Shown here: piece after piece, positions 20,052 to 30,874 of the stretch
Position numbering within the stretch: the first letter of the stretch is position 1
How the letters are laid out: every line of letters starts with the position of its first letter
Source of the DNA: Chrysaora quinquecirrha
Taxonomy: Eukaryota; Cnidaria; Scyphozoa; Semaeostomeae; Pelagiidae
Assembly: GCA_014526335.1 (NCBI GenBank)
Contig: JACTAT010000210.1
Span: 1 to 64,000, forward strand
Direction of reading: 5' to 3'
Length of the DNA stretch: 64,000 nt
Notes under the pieces: generated by a model
The model's input: the letters and a program-made list of their open reading frames with translations, nothing else
Database searches by the model: none
What the model was told of the DNA's origin: nothing
Translations under genes and position numbers: made by a program

Positions 20052-23000
20052 TCAATTATCTGGGGTAAGGATGCACTTTACCTCTGGCCATGTATTTTGA
20101 ATGAGTTCGACAACATCATAAGAAACATCCCTTGGATGACTATTTCATCTTCACCTGTCACTGATGAGCCACATGAAAATTTATTTGCAAACAATTTTGC
20201 AGCTTTTTTCAAGTCGATTTCTGAAAGTTAAAACCAAAAAACATTATTTAGAAAGTAATCAAAATTGTCCGAAGTTGCAGTTTGTGCTTTATTTAACAAA
20301 ACTTGAAAAAAAATTAAAGCAGCATTGATGCAGGAAAAGGACAAAAAAGTCATTATTAACTTTAAAGCCCTAGAAAGAACGTCAAGCTTGCAAATTACGG
20401 CAGGCCCATACTACGATCTTGAGAAATAAATTACGATAAAAAAAGTATGTTAGGTATAAGGATCTAACTGAAGACAACAGATGGGACAAAGTTTTGACAA
20501 TGCATTTTGTAGGTGGAAGTAATGTTTCTATAGTGAAATGACCAAATCGAAATTGCAAGGCTCATGCTATTCTGTTGTGCCATAATCATAAGAAAAGTGC
20601 TTTCTTATTACTATGGTTGTGCTTTGCTGTTTGTTAAAGGGGCTGCAAGAACGATTGTTGGTTCTTCAGAAAGCTGCTTTATGAAACAATAAAATTTCAT
20701 GACAACACCAAAAGAACAACAAAGATCTTCACCAAATGTTGCAAGTCCAACAACGATTGTAACGGATTTCTTTTTACTTCTCTGCTCTTTTGAAATTATA
20801 ACTCGCTGAACTGCTGTCTGGAAATAGCAGAAAATAATATGTATTTTAACATTTCTGACTTTCTATTTTTCATTATACTTACGTCATAATGTTATAACAT
20901 GCAAATACAAAACAATGGCTAGCCTTGCTATAAAATGTACAAACCTTCTGGAGGAAAAAGTACCTTTTATTATAACCTATTGTCTGCATCTTCGCTTTTT
21001 CCTCCAAATGACACTCCCTGTGCGCCTATCTCAACATTATGACACTAAAATGGGTAACGTGTTTCTCTATGCTCTGCACTCAAAACATGTTTGGAGCCAG
21101 AAGAAAATTACGATTTGTTTGTTTGTTTGTTTGTACAGAAACGACTAGCCGAGTCATTTTTATGAAATTCGTCGCTCTGAACCACGCCATTGCCTCCCCA
21201 AAATTCCGGCCTTACACGTGACAGTAGCATCTCAAAACCAAATTTGTAATCAATAATAGTGTAACTTCTTAAAGTAAACCGATTGTAATAGCTTCCACTT
21301 ATAATAACTGAAACCAACTACGCACACATGCAACAACTTGGAAATTCTGAAGGTGCTGTGGCGTCGTGGTGTAATCCAGCTGACTCATGGTGTCAGAAGC
21401 TCAGTGTGGTCAGGGTTCGAGCCCAGCCACGGTAGCGTCACAGCCAGGGTCGAGGTCTCGATTAGTTAACCTACTACTGAGATCCTAGCGACTGGCGCTA
21501 AAACACCATTTCACCTTCACCACCTTCACCTTCACCTTCACCAATTCAGCATTTTCGGTATCGTTGGAGAATTCCTTTAACTGACAAAGACAATTCATGG
21601 CACTTAATATGTTCTAAACCACCAAAGCTTAGAGACAAAAAATGATATTCATAATTTGTTAAATTTTCTGCTTCATGTCGTTGTTGTTATCTTGGAAGCT
21701 TTTTTCATTAAGTGACAAATTTAATTTTTCAAGAAGGTGGTCGAGAATGGGCACAAGGATTTGCAAGGGTGCAAATGTTTGTGAGGTGTCACTTGTCCCT
21801 ACCTTAAAGGAGTTCATTCACCAAGGTCAAGAGAGCCAGTGAAGTCCTAAACAAGAGCTTACACATGATATAGTAAGTGTATCAGAAGCAGAACCAGAAT
21901 CAGAAGCAAACCGAGGGTTAACTGCACAATGACACTTCTTCAAACAAATGCAGGTTTGGTAGAGTAAGCACAAAGAGAAAAAACGTCTTGCATTCGAATA
22001 TACGACAAGGACTAAAACTATTAAGAACTAAAACAAGGTTTATGGCAATCTTCAGTGGAGGCGGTATTTTGAATGCCTAAAGCTTATGACAAGTTATGTA
22101 CTTGACTTATTTGACAAAAAAATAGCATGTAATTAAAATCTCAAAAGTAAAACTGCAAAGTATTAATGGAATAATAATAAAAACAGTAGAAATACAAATT
22201 TAATTTCTCACCTTTTTCTTTGCTTGTCGATTAGCTTTACCCCCTGTCATAGAAGATCAAACATTATAAAATCTTTCCTTAAAAAACGATTCCAAAATTC
22301 TGAACGTTTCAATTAGAAATATCTTCGATCGAAAGAGCCGTAAGAGTTGGGAAAGTTCAACTCATTTATTCTTCCGATTCACTATGGAGACTCTAGCGGA
22401 TGCTCTTAAATCTTATGGCTACCAGGCTTAAATCATACTTTGCTGCTTAATAATATCTATTTAATATATCATGCAGGCCTGTAATATCACAACTCATTGA
22501 CTTGGAAGAAATTATCCACGGGATGTTTAGGATGTTTAAGAGCCTTGTTTTCATTATTGTAGCATGAGTTGAGGTTCTTCCTTTTCTGGTTCTTACTTAT
22601 GGGAATAATCCTCGATGGAGCAGGAAAAAGGACAGAAATAGCATAATAAGGTCCAGTGACAGGAAACCATAGAGGAAGTTCATAGCTTTTGGGATGTGGT
22701 ACTTTCAAAGCCAGAAACTGAACGACTTGAACAGTAAAAACTTACCCCTTGTCTGCCTTTTCTTGTTATCTTTTTCATCTGTTTCATCGTCTCCAACAAC
22801 CACTAGAACAGTCAAATACACTAGGCGTAAATATGATGCGAGGGATAAAGATGGTACAATACTGTAGTGTTTTTGACAGACCTATTTTCACATTGAAGCA
22901 TTCAGTTAGCAGTATTATGAAACCCACTCTTAAGAGGCCCCCCAACCGGTTCTGCGCGATGCGTTATTGGAAAATTTTTCAATCGTGATTTCGTGGAACG

Positions 23001-25350
23001 AAAACTTTTTTACACTCGAAAGCGTGAAACATAACTCCAGTGTGACGCGTGAAATGTCTTGGTATGGCTCGTGATTTCGTTATTAACATATTGGGGACAT
23101 AATTGTGTGATTACTTGATTAGCGCTGGAGAAAGGTTATCTGGTCCTTTAATACAGCATTCATATTTATTTCATTCGTACTTTTAATTCATTATTCATCG
23201 GCCATGAATTGAATCGTGCTCAAAAGTTCGGAGAAAAATGCCTGAAAATGCGTGCACGTTAAAATAGAGTTTTATCGTGCGTTATTGTAGGAATCTTCCA
23301 AAAATTGCGCGTGATTCCGTTATTTCAAACCTCCCTTGGGGGCCTCTCTTAAATCACTATTCATTGTTAAAGATTGTAATGCCTTCTGGTGAATATCAAA
23401 TGCAAATAACGTTTTGATGCTCAATTGTCAGGGCTATAGCAGTGGCTCACAACAATTCATAAATCTCATTGTTTTAAGGAATTGCTTGGAAAACTGCCCA
23501 TTGTTCTAAAGTATTAAAGACAGAAGAACTTGGCCCCCTCACATTCTTCCCTTCATGCATCATAATCGACAAAATTGACAAAAAGCAATTGACTTTTAAC
23601 ATTACGAGTCTAAAATTGCAAAATGGAATATCAGTCTTTTCAAATATAATTTATCTTTGCTTACACTTCTTCATGGAGTCTAGTAAGTCTGGATTATTTT
23701 CTTCAAGCCAATTTTTGCACTTCTCATAGTCTGACCCATATTCACAATACTAAAAACAATTAGTTGTCAATGAATTTTCAAATGAACAGACTGTCGCTAG
23801 CTAGCTATAATGAAAAAGTTCATGGTTTGTTGATTTTTGTCTCAAGGGAGGGGCTTTGAGTGTACCAAAACCCGCAAACCCGTTCAAAATTTTGCCAAAT
23901 TCTGAAAATTCAAACAAAAATAGCCTAGTCCCACAATCTGCAAGTAAATATAGGAAGACATCCGAGAACTGAACTTTGCAACCGAAAATATGAACTTGTC
24001 AGCTCTTAATAAGTCTTATTAAGTTCCTTTCATATTAGTTTTCAGTCTAGGATACACCACAGTCAATGGAAAGGAGGACCTGTTTTCTATTGGCCATGTT
24101 CTCACTCAGGTTTTTGTTTTTGTTTTAAGACCTCTTTGTATTTTGACATGGAAAAGCTGGTAAAAACATTTGTCGATACCTCCAGATCGGTCATCATTGC
24201 TTCGCGAATTGAATCTGAAGGATTTTCTTGGAACTGTTTGCAGCTCCGTTTGGTTCATAAGTTCCATTAGTGTAGCATGTTTTTCATTATTGTTTCTGCC
24301 ATAATGCAGCACTGTAACTGTTTGCACAGTTTTCTCACTTTTTGCAGTTATTAGGCTTTATAACTGTTATCTTATTGAATGGGATAGTGCCAACTGGTTT
24401 TGAATACCACAAATTCCTGCTGGTATGATAATATGCTATCCCATGGGTCAGGTGGCATGCTGTATTCTACAAATAGCACAATTGTGTAATTTCTAAAACC
24501 AGTGAACCTGTACACTTGACAATGATAACCAAAAGCCAAGCGCTTAAAAAGGAAAACCCCTGGCCCACCAAATATCCAAAACCAAAAAACTCGCATGATT
24601 TTTGAGAAAACCTTGTGTCAATTGGCCAAACCTTTCTGGTAAAATCCCACAGACCCTACTCTTGTTAATAGCTTTCTTTTAAACTGAATCTGAGGTTATA
24701 TTTTCTATTTTGGCTAATAGCTGACCCAAGAGTAAAATCTAAAGTTTCTTAATTAAAACATCTTCCACTCACCTCAGGTGGGACTCCACACACTAGAAAG
24801 AAATTTATGATACCGTCAAGTTAAAGTAAAATTAAAAAACTGCAAATAACTGAAATTGCATAAATTATGGTTCTGTCAAATAAAAGTTTCAAAGAGGAAT
24901 ATTCTAATTTGATTTTTGCCACAATCAAAATTCACGCTCCTTCATAAGGCTGTAAGGTGAGGGAAAATATTGTCTTGAATTCAGATAATGTAGTTAGCCC
25001 GTCATGTACCTGATGCGTTCTTGTGATCTCATGGTGGAATATGAGTAGTACGCCCTCTGCAATACGCGTAACCCAATTTCTATTGTTTTCCTGTAATTTC
25101 TATTGTTTTATTCATGTCTGTCTGCCATACATATTTAAATGACGGAAAGGGCCTAAATTCCAGGTGGGATTCTGGTTCTCTCTATCAATGTCATGTACAA
25201 GACAGCCTCGTCCACAGGCGTACTGGAGTGGATGTATAACACAAAAAATAACATACAAAACCTATTCAATGTCTTACCTCCACAATATTGCACAACTAAG
25301 GGGTAACTAGTTCTTGCATTTTCCTCAGGCAGCACTTCACAATCCGCCAT
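20052..25350 (-). CDS. DENR: Density-regulated protein (SUI1 domain), with apparent frameshift in last exon
   Basis: DENR pairs with MCT-1 to recycle 40S subunits and drive re-initiation after short upstream ORFs. Coding exons, minus strand: 25278-25350, 24773-24792, 23665-23749, 22746-22802, 22212-22243, 20733-20817 and 20052-20220. All junctions are GT-AG and in phase, giving about 173 residues (human 198). The N-terminal part has [20 protein letters not shown], the cysteine-rich zinc-binding segment shared by DENR proteins. A basic linker [15 protein letters not shown] follows. The SUI1 domain reads [14 protein letters not shown], then [20 protein letters not shown] and [11 protein letters not shown]. 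At 20129-20131 the run GGG is one base shorter than the family frame needs; beyond it the expected [15 protein letters not shown] lies in another frame. This may be a sequencing indel or a real truncation. Exon 2 is only 20 nt. Confidence 0.93.
21352..21542 (+). mobile_element. tRNA-derived SINE in DENR intron
   Basis: An RNA polymerase III-type promoter is visible: A-box-like TGGCGTCGTGG (21359-21369) and B box GGTTCGAGCCC (21414-21424), about 45 bp apart. A tRNA-unrelated body follows, then a simple tail of CACCTT/TTCACC repeats (about 21512-21542). The order of head, body and microsatellite tail fits a SINE rather than a functional tRNA gene. It is antisense to DENR. Confidence 0.8.
22930..23352. 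mobile_element. TTAA-flanked inverted-repeat MITE in DENR intron
   Basis: TTAA at 22930-22933 and 23349-23352 flank inverted ends GAGGCCCCCCAA and GAGAGGCCCCCAA. The TTAA target suggests piggyBac- or Kolobok-type transposition. The interior has repeated CGTGATTTCGTTATT-like motifs and no ORF of note. Confidence 0.65.
23845..23980. repeat. Fragment resembling the G-rich CGGGTTTT element family
   Basis: GGGAGGGGCTTTGAG followed by AAAACCCGCAAACCCG resembles one end of the element at 3287-3599. No second end is found, so it is probably truncated. It lies in the DENR intron between exons 2 and 3. Confidence 0.35.
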
Positions 25351-25402
25351 TTTTCTTGATGAACACCACAACAACCACAATCATGCAACAGCATTCTGTG
25401 AC

Positions 25403-27042
25403 AATTCAATTCAATTCAATTCAATATTCAACACCCTGTGAAGGGTCTAGTAGAATACAATATACATATAATATTATTTATATAATATGCTATTGTTAGA
25501 CTACAGAATACAAACATTAACTAAACTACTATCTATTACAATTACATAACAATTATTAAATTTTTCGTAAGTCTACATACTAATGCAGAATTCTTTACTT
25601 GTCCTTTCTATTATTCTCTTATTAATAAAGATTGATTTCTAATTAAGATTGTATAATTCACAGCTATATAGTTTTATATTTAATCAATCTTTTCTAAGCT
25701 GTTTTCTTAATTCGTATCTGTTCACTATCATATATAAATTTCGCAAATGTTTTCAATTTTATGCTTTCGTTTGATTTTACTATTGATTTTAATAATTCTA
25801 GATTTTCTTCTTCATTATTCGTTTTCCCCTTTTCAACATCTATATCAATTTTATTAAAACATTGTATTCTCAGGGAGCTGTTGGACTCGCAATTAAACGT
25901 AAAATGTAGCTCATCGTCTATTTTTTTCTCCTTTTCTGTACAAAAGTCACAAAACCTTTGTTCCCTTTCTAATCTACCACTATTTGTTGTGTATCTGCCT
26001 GTTTCAATTTTAAGTTTATGTGCGCTGATTAATAGTCGCGTCACAGCTGATCTATGTTGTCGATTCTTAACTAATATAAGATAGTTTTCCAACTTAGGCT
26101 TGTCTTTTATGTATTTATAAAGTGATAATTTCTTGCATTTTGTTATTTCATTATTGAAATTAATCTCAAAGCTTTTAATCAATTTTTCTTTAATTGCCAT
26201 TGTAATAATTCTATTATTTTTTCTAGTCAGTCGTTTCAGACCACTATTGTTATTACTAAGTTTAACAGGCAATTGTTTAATGTCGAAGGTAGTTTCATTT
26301 AAGATGTTTGATACATATTTAAACCAGTTGTTATTTATTTTAAGTTTCTTTTGTAGATTTAGTGTTGCCTTTAATAGTTCATTTTTATTTTGCTGAATGT
26401 AATCGTAATATTTAATAGCATTGTTCTTCATCTCTAATTGCAATGGATACAACCCTAATTCACCCAAGACACCTAAATTTGTAGATTTTCGATGCACCCC
26501 AAGAATATGTTTCGCGAAGCTAATCTGAGCAAGCTCTATTTTATTATTATCTTTAGACTGATACCCCAAAGCTCAGAACCGTATAACAATATTGGTTTTA
26601 TAACAGCATTAAAGGTCGTTATCATATTACTTACTGACAGGGTATTCAAGGTCGATAGTTTATAGATGGAATAGAGGGCCCTTTTAGCTTTATTTGCAAG
26701 ATCTTCAATTGTAGTGTGGAAATTACCGTTGCAATCTAACATGAAACCTAAATATTTTACTTCTTTTTTGATTTTTAATTCTTCGTTATTTACAATTAAC
26801 TTATTCTTCCTAAGGACTTTACCACTTTTGTTGAAAATCACACCATATGTTTTATCAGCATTTATCTTCATCTTGTATTCATGACAGTACTTTTCAACAA
26901 TATTTATGCTGTTTTGAAGGCCTTCTTTGGATTTCGAGATTAGAACAACATCGTCTGCCCAGAACAGGCATCGTGACATGTGTGATAGACCAGGCGGTGA
27001 AGAGGGGCTATCGTCCCCCAAGGGCGAAATAAACGAGACCAC
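25403..27042 (-). mobile_element. 5'-truncated LINE (non-LTR retrotransposon), C-terminal half of reverse transcriptase
   Basis: On the minus strand the frame 27042-26536 has the catalytic FWADDVVLIS (xxDD), then KMKINADKTYGVIF and KYLGFMLD, motifs C-E of a LINE reverse transcriptase. After a frameshift near 26550 it continues in 26569-25694 with HILGVHRKSTNLGVLGELG and the KRFCDFC-like C-terminal cysteines (RFCDFCTEKE). The 3' end is an AT-rich UTR and a pentanucleotide tail (about five GAATT units, 25403-25425), typical of CR1/L2/RTEX-like LINEs. Residues before FWADD do not look like reverse transcriptase, so the 5' boundary is a truncation or junction near 26975. The tail ends ~50 bp from the DENR start codon. 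Confidence 0.8.
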
Positions 27043-27225
27043 CTTAGCTTGGTCAATTTGGGGGCGCTGATTCCGAATATGTTATACGGGCAATTTCAGG
27101 GAACTTCGACCTCGTCTCGGTATTCGAAGTTCCGTTTGCGACGTTTAGCCACAGCAAACTCCTAAGGCGTAATGTGATACAATGTAATGTACATAGCTGG
27201 AGGCATACCGGAATTTGATGACCCG

Positions 27226-27790
27226 GGACGCAGGTGGGACCCGGGACGTGGGACTCAAGTGGGACGCGGGACCCGGGACGGAAGTGGGACGCGGGACTCA
27301 AAACGGAAGTGGGACGTGGGACTCAGGTGGGACCTGGGACGCGGGACTCAGGTGGGACCCGGGACCTGGGACTCAGGTGGGACCCGGGACTCAGATGGGA
27401 CCCGGGACCCAGGACTCAGGTGGGACCTGGGACTCAGGTGGGAACCGGGACTCAGATGGGACCCAGGACCCGGGACTCATGTGGGACCTGGGACGCGGGA
27501 CTCAGGTGGGACCTGGGACACGGAACTCAGGTGGGACCTGGGACTCAGGTGGGACCCGGGAACCGGGAATCAGGTGGGACCTGGGACTCAGGTGGGACCC
27601 GGGACTTGGGACGCAGGACTCGGGTGGGACCCGAGACACGGGACTTAGGTGGGACCAGGGAAGCGGGACTCAGGTGGGACCTTGGACCTGGTAACGGAAT
27701 GGGACCTGAGACCTGGGAAGCAAGTTGAGAACTTGGACCTGGGACGCATATTGGACCAGAAACCTGGGGCCAGGGATTGAGTTGGGACCT
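27226..27790 (+). repeat. Minisatellite, left arm of fold-back element B
   Basis: Degenerate 8-20 bp units of the form GGGACTCAGGTGGGACC. Three overlapping frames stay open because units combine to multiples of three; they encode only Gly/Thr/Trp/Asp-rich repeats and are not credited as genes. Confidence 0.9.
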
Positions 27791-28451
27791 TAAACTCTGC
27801 GCAAGGATGGGGCCTGGGACAAGGTTTTGACGTGGAAAGTGGTTGCTCGCTGGACCATTAGTAGGACGTTTGACTAGAGAAATTTGATCACTTGATAGAA
27901 AAACTGAATCAACATCATTAAATATCTATGAAAATGCTTTTCACAAAAATGTTTAAAAAGTTACAAAATGAAACCAAAGTTCATAACCGTTCATTAATTT
28001 TTAGACTTAAATTCTACTCATAATGCCAAAAACGAGAATAAAACTCATGATTTTAGTAAACAAAAATGCGTTAAGTAACCATTATTGCTCAATTTTCCCC
28101 CTATTGTACAAATTTTGAATCTGGAGATTTGAAACAACTAAGTTAGTCGCTGGGATGATTTGAATTCCAAACCGAAAAAAATGATTGTTGAAGTTGAAGA
28201 ATGAAGCCTTCTTCGTTGACATTAGACATGCTTTATCAACATTCCTTGAATAGCGGCTCCTAGAGAAAGGCATTGCATACTTTATAGGGCATAAATCCTT
28301 ACAGGGTGGAAATTTTCCTTTTTTAACGATCTTCTAGTTAAGATAACAAAACAACAGAAGAAACAAACATGCGTAACGTTATAAAAATAAGAGATACAGT
28401 AATATATACTTCGTAATTCAAACGGTGTAGTCAAGATCTAAAATTCAAAAA

Positions 28452-28886
28452 TTAAATTCCTATGCCACAATTTCGCAAAATCTGTTTGTGCTCAGGAAGC
28501 AAGAAAGGCTTCAGTTGCGGAGGAACTACAATCATTTGCGGAGAAAACATTTGATTGTTGTGCGCTATGCAAGTGCGATTAAAGTGATAATAAACTTTAG
28601 CAAATTCTGCAGATATCCTCCACTCACGTGCTTTTTGATCAAAATATGATCTTTGTGTTTTTGAAACAACGACCATATCATTGGGTGGGCTAGGGTACCC
28701 ATTTTGATAGAACCTGCCACTGCATTTATAGCAAACAGCAACATTCTTATGGCAAAATCGTAGAAGTGCCAGTACGTATCCATTTGCTGGTGGATCTGGT
28801 TGTGGCGGTGGATTTAAGGCTGAATCCGCTTGCATGCCAGAGACGAGTGGTTGATGCAGCTGATTAGGAACATCTACTACTCTCAT
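28452..28886 (-). CDS. Hypothetical 144-residue protein in the centre of fold-back element B
   Basis: The N-terminus is proline-rich (PPPQPDPPANGY). The C-terminal ~100 residues contain CHKNVAVCYKC, then GYPSPPNDMVVVSKTQRSYF, then VYYHFNRTCIAHNN and HKQILRNCGI. The spacing CxxxxxxxCxxC...H...C suggests a small zinc-binding fold. Similar CxxC...YYH...C modules, as I recall them, close many uncharacterised transposon-associated proteins in cnidarians, so this may be a captured tail. The ATG at 28886 is the first available; splicing to an upstream exon cannot be excluded. Function unknown. Confidence 0.5.
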   Translation of the reverse strand: MRVVDVPNQLHQPLVSGMQADSALNPPPQPDPPANGYVLALLRFCHKNVAVCYKCSGRFYQNGYPSPPNDMVVVSKTQRSYFDQKAREWRISAEFAKVYYHFNRTCIAHNNQMFSPQMIVVPPQLKPFLLPEHKQILRNCGIGI

Positions 28887-28989
28887 TTGAACATCAGAAG
28901 AATGAGCTGATGGTGCTGTTACATAGATATTTAATGATGTTGATTCAGTTTTTCTATCAAGTGATCAAATTTCTCTAGTCAAACGTCCT

Positions 28990-29575
28990 ACTAATGGTCC
29001 AGCGAGCAACCACTTTCCACGTCAAAACCTTGTCCCAGGCCCCATCCTTGCGCAGAGTTTAAGGTCCCAACTGAATCCCTGGCCTCAGGTTTCTGGTCCA
29101 AAATGCGTCCCAGGTCCAAGTTCTCAACTGCGTCCTAGGTCCCAGGACCAACTTGCTTCCCAGGTCTCAGGTCCCATTCCGTTACCAGGTCCAAGGTCCC
29201 ACCTGAGTCCCGCTTCCCTGGTCCCACCTAAGTCCCGTGTCTCGGGTCCCACCCGTGTCCTGCGTCCCACGTCCCGGGTCCCACCTGAGTCCCAGATCCC
29301 ACCTGAGTCCCGGTTCCCGGGTCCCACCTGAGTCCCAGGTCCCACCTGAGTCCCGCGTCCCAGGTCCCACCTGAGTCCCGGGTCCTGGGTCCCATCTGAG
29401 TCCCAGGTCCCGGGTCCCACCTGAGTCCTGCGTCCCGGGTCCCACCTGAGTCCTGCGTCCCAGGTCCCACCTGAGTCCCACGTCCCACTTCCGTTTTGAG
29501 TCCCACGTCCCACTTCCGTCCCGGGTCCCGCGTCCCACTTGAGTCCCACGTCCCGGGTCCCACCTGCGTCCCGGG
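28990..29575 (-). repeat. Minisatellite, right arm of fold-back element B
   Basis: Inverted counterpart of 27226-27790, on this strand reading GTCCCACCTGAGTCCC units. Copy number and order differ slightly from the left arm (it is shorter in the pure part), so the arms have not been fully homogenised. Confidence 0.9.
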
Positions 29576-29642
29576 TCATCAAATTCCGGTATGCCCATAG
29601 CTGGACTCCCGTGATACAGATTTTGTTTAAATGGGTCCTTAA

Positions 29643-30078
29643 TGAGGGGGTTTTTGGGGGGGTCTGGAAACCGTAAATCCGCTAAAAATTTTCTCAAAAA
29701 CCGTAAAACCGTGCGATATTTTGTACAAATCCGTATGGCACGATTGAAGTCCCGGTTTTCACAGAAATTGCACAGAGAATCTATGACAACTGTAGGTTTG
29801 TCAACTTTTACTGTTCACTTCACGTTTTGAGATGTTTTCTTCCAATTATAATTTTTATTGTCACTGCGGGCTAACCTGCAGGTTCACTGAGTCGGCATTC
29901 AGTACCAAAAACGCAAAATCGTAATCAAAAACCGGAAAAATTATCTAGAAATACCGTAAGACCGTTCACCGACGTGATTTTGAAAACCGAAAAACCGCGT
30001 AATTTTTGGGAAGAAACCGAAAATCCGAGCAAAAATATTAGCAAAACCGTGTAACCGTAAAACCCAAACACCCCCTCC
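29643..30078. mobile_element. TTAA-flanked G-rich inverted-repeat element (436 bp), ACCGTAAA-rich
   Basis: Flanked by TTAA (29639-29642 and 30079-30082). The ends TGAGGGGGTTTTTGG and the inverted GGAGGGGGTGTTTGG match with two differences. The interior is rich in ACCGTAAAACCG and contains GCTAACCTGCAGG. A second copy, opposite in orientation, lies at 42547-42990. Non-autonomous. Confidence 0.75.
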
Positions 30079-30083
30079 TTAAT

Positions 30084-30630
30084 CACGCTAGCGAATCTAT
30101 AATCGCTACTGTGGTGGATAATCATTACTGTGGTGGTACTATTTGCGTACTGTGGTGGTAGTTTCTGCGTCTGTGGTGGATAATCACTACTTGTGGTGAG
30201 GTGGGTTACTATGCTTGCGGTGGTGGCAGTTTGGCGTACTGTGGTGGATAATCACTACTGTGGTGGTACTATTTGTGTACTGTGGTGGTAGTTTTTGCGT
30301 ACTGTGGTGGATAATCACTACTTGTGGTGGGTTATAATGCTTTATGTGGTGAATACGAGATCATAGCAAAACTCTACAGATCAAGCAAGAAAAAACCACA
30401 AAATCCACCACAATACGCCAAAAACTGCCACCACCGCAAGCATAGTAACCCACCACAAGTAGTGATTATCCACCACAGTACGCCAAAACTGCCAACACCG
30501 CAAGCATAGTAACCCACCACAAGTAGTGATTATCCACCACAGTACGCAGAAACTACCACCACAGTACGCAAATAGTACCACCACAGTAGTGATTATCCAC
30601 CACAGTAGCGATTATAGATTCGCTAGCGTG
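30084..30630. mobile_element. Long inverted-repeat element C (547 bp), TGTGGTGG-rich
   Basis: The ends are exact inverted copies starting CACGCTAGCGAATCTATAAT, flanked by TTAAT (30079-30083 and 30631-30635). Arms of ~240 bp are built from repeated TACTGTGGTGG(ATAATCACT) motifs; only ~50 bp at the centre (about 30345-30400) is unpaired. Its left flank is the same TTAA that ends the preceding element. No coding capacity beyond repetitive frames. Confidence 0.85.
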
Positions 30631-30874
30631 TTAATACACAAGAGAAGTTATTTTTTACTACTAAGGCATGAATGCGACAGCAGAGCCTCGTTTTCGTGCT
30701 CGAAATCAGAATCATGAAGTCGTTTGTAGAATTTTTAAGGGGATACTGTCGCAAACCATAACGCTCTACGCTAAATTTATTATAAGCTTGCTTGACTTTC
30801 TCGCCTACACCTAGCATAGCTACGCCGGGCTAGAACTTAACTTCTATTACATAAAAATAGTCAAATAAGGTAAA

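Larger units (their letters stand above)
27202..29595. mobile_element. Fold-back element B (2.4 kb) with inverted minisatellite arms and 10-bp target duplication
   Basis: The outer ends are exact inverted copies starting GGCATACCGGAATTTGATGA. Immediately outside, CATAGCTGGA occurs as a perfect direct repeat (27192-27201 and 29596-29605), so the boundaries are well fixed. Each arm (about 27202-27935 and 28945-29595) is mostly a GGGACTCAGGTGGGACC-type minisatellite followed inward by unique matching sequence (GCTCGCTGGACCATTAGTAG). The 1-kb centre has a 144-codon ORF. A 9-10-bp duplication fits Mutator-like or Drosophila fold-back transposition; no transposase is present. Confidence 0.9.

Noticed and set aside
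21352..21440. A tRNA gene
   Set aside because: A and B boxes are present, but the flanking stems do not pair well and a microsatellite tail follows; a tRNA-derived SINE fits better.
27187..27728. Three overlapping ORFs of Gly/Thr/Trp/Asp repeats, and their counterparts at 29124-29697
   Set aside because: They follow the minisatellite arms of a fold-back element; all frames are open at once, as expected for simple repeats.
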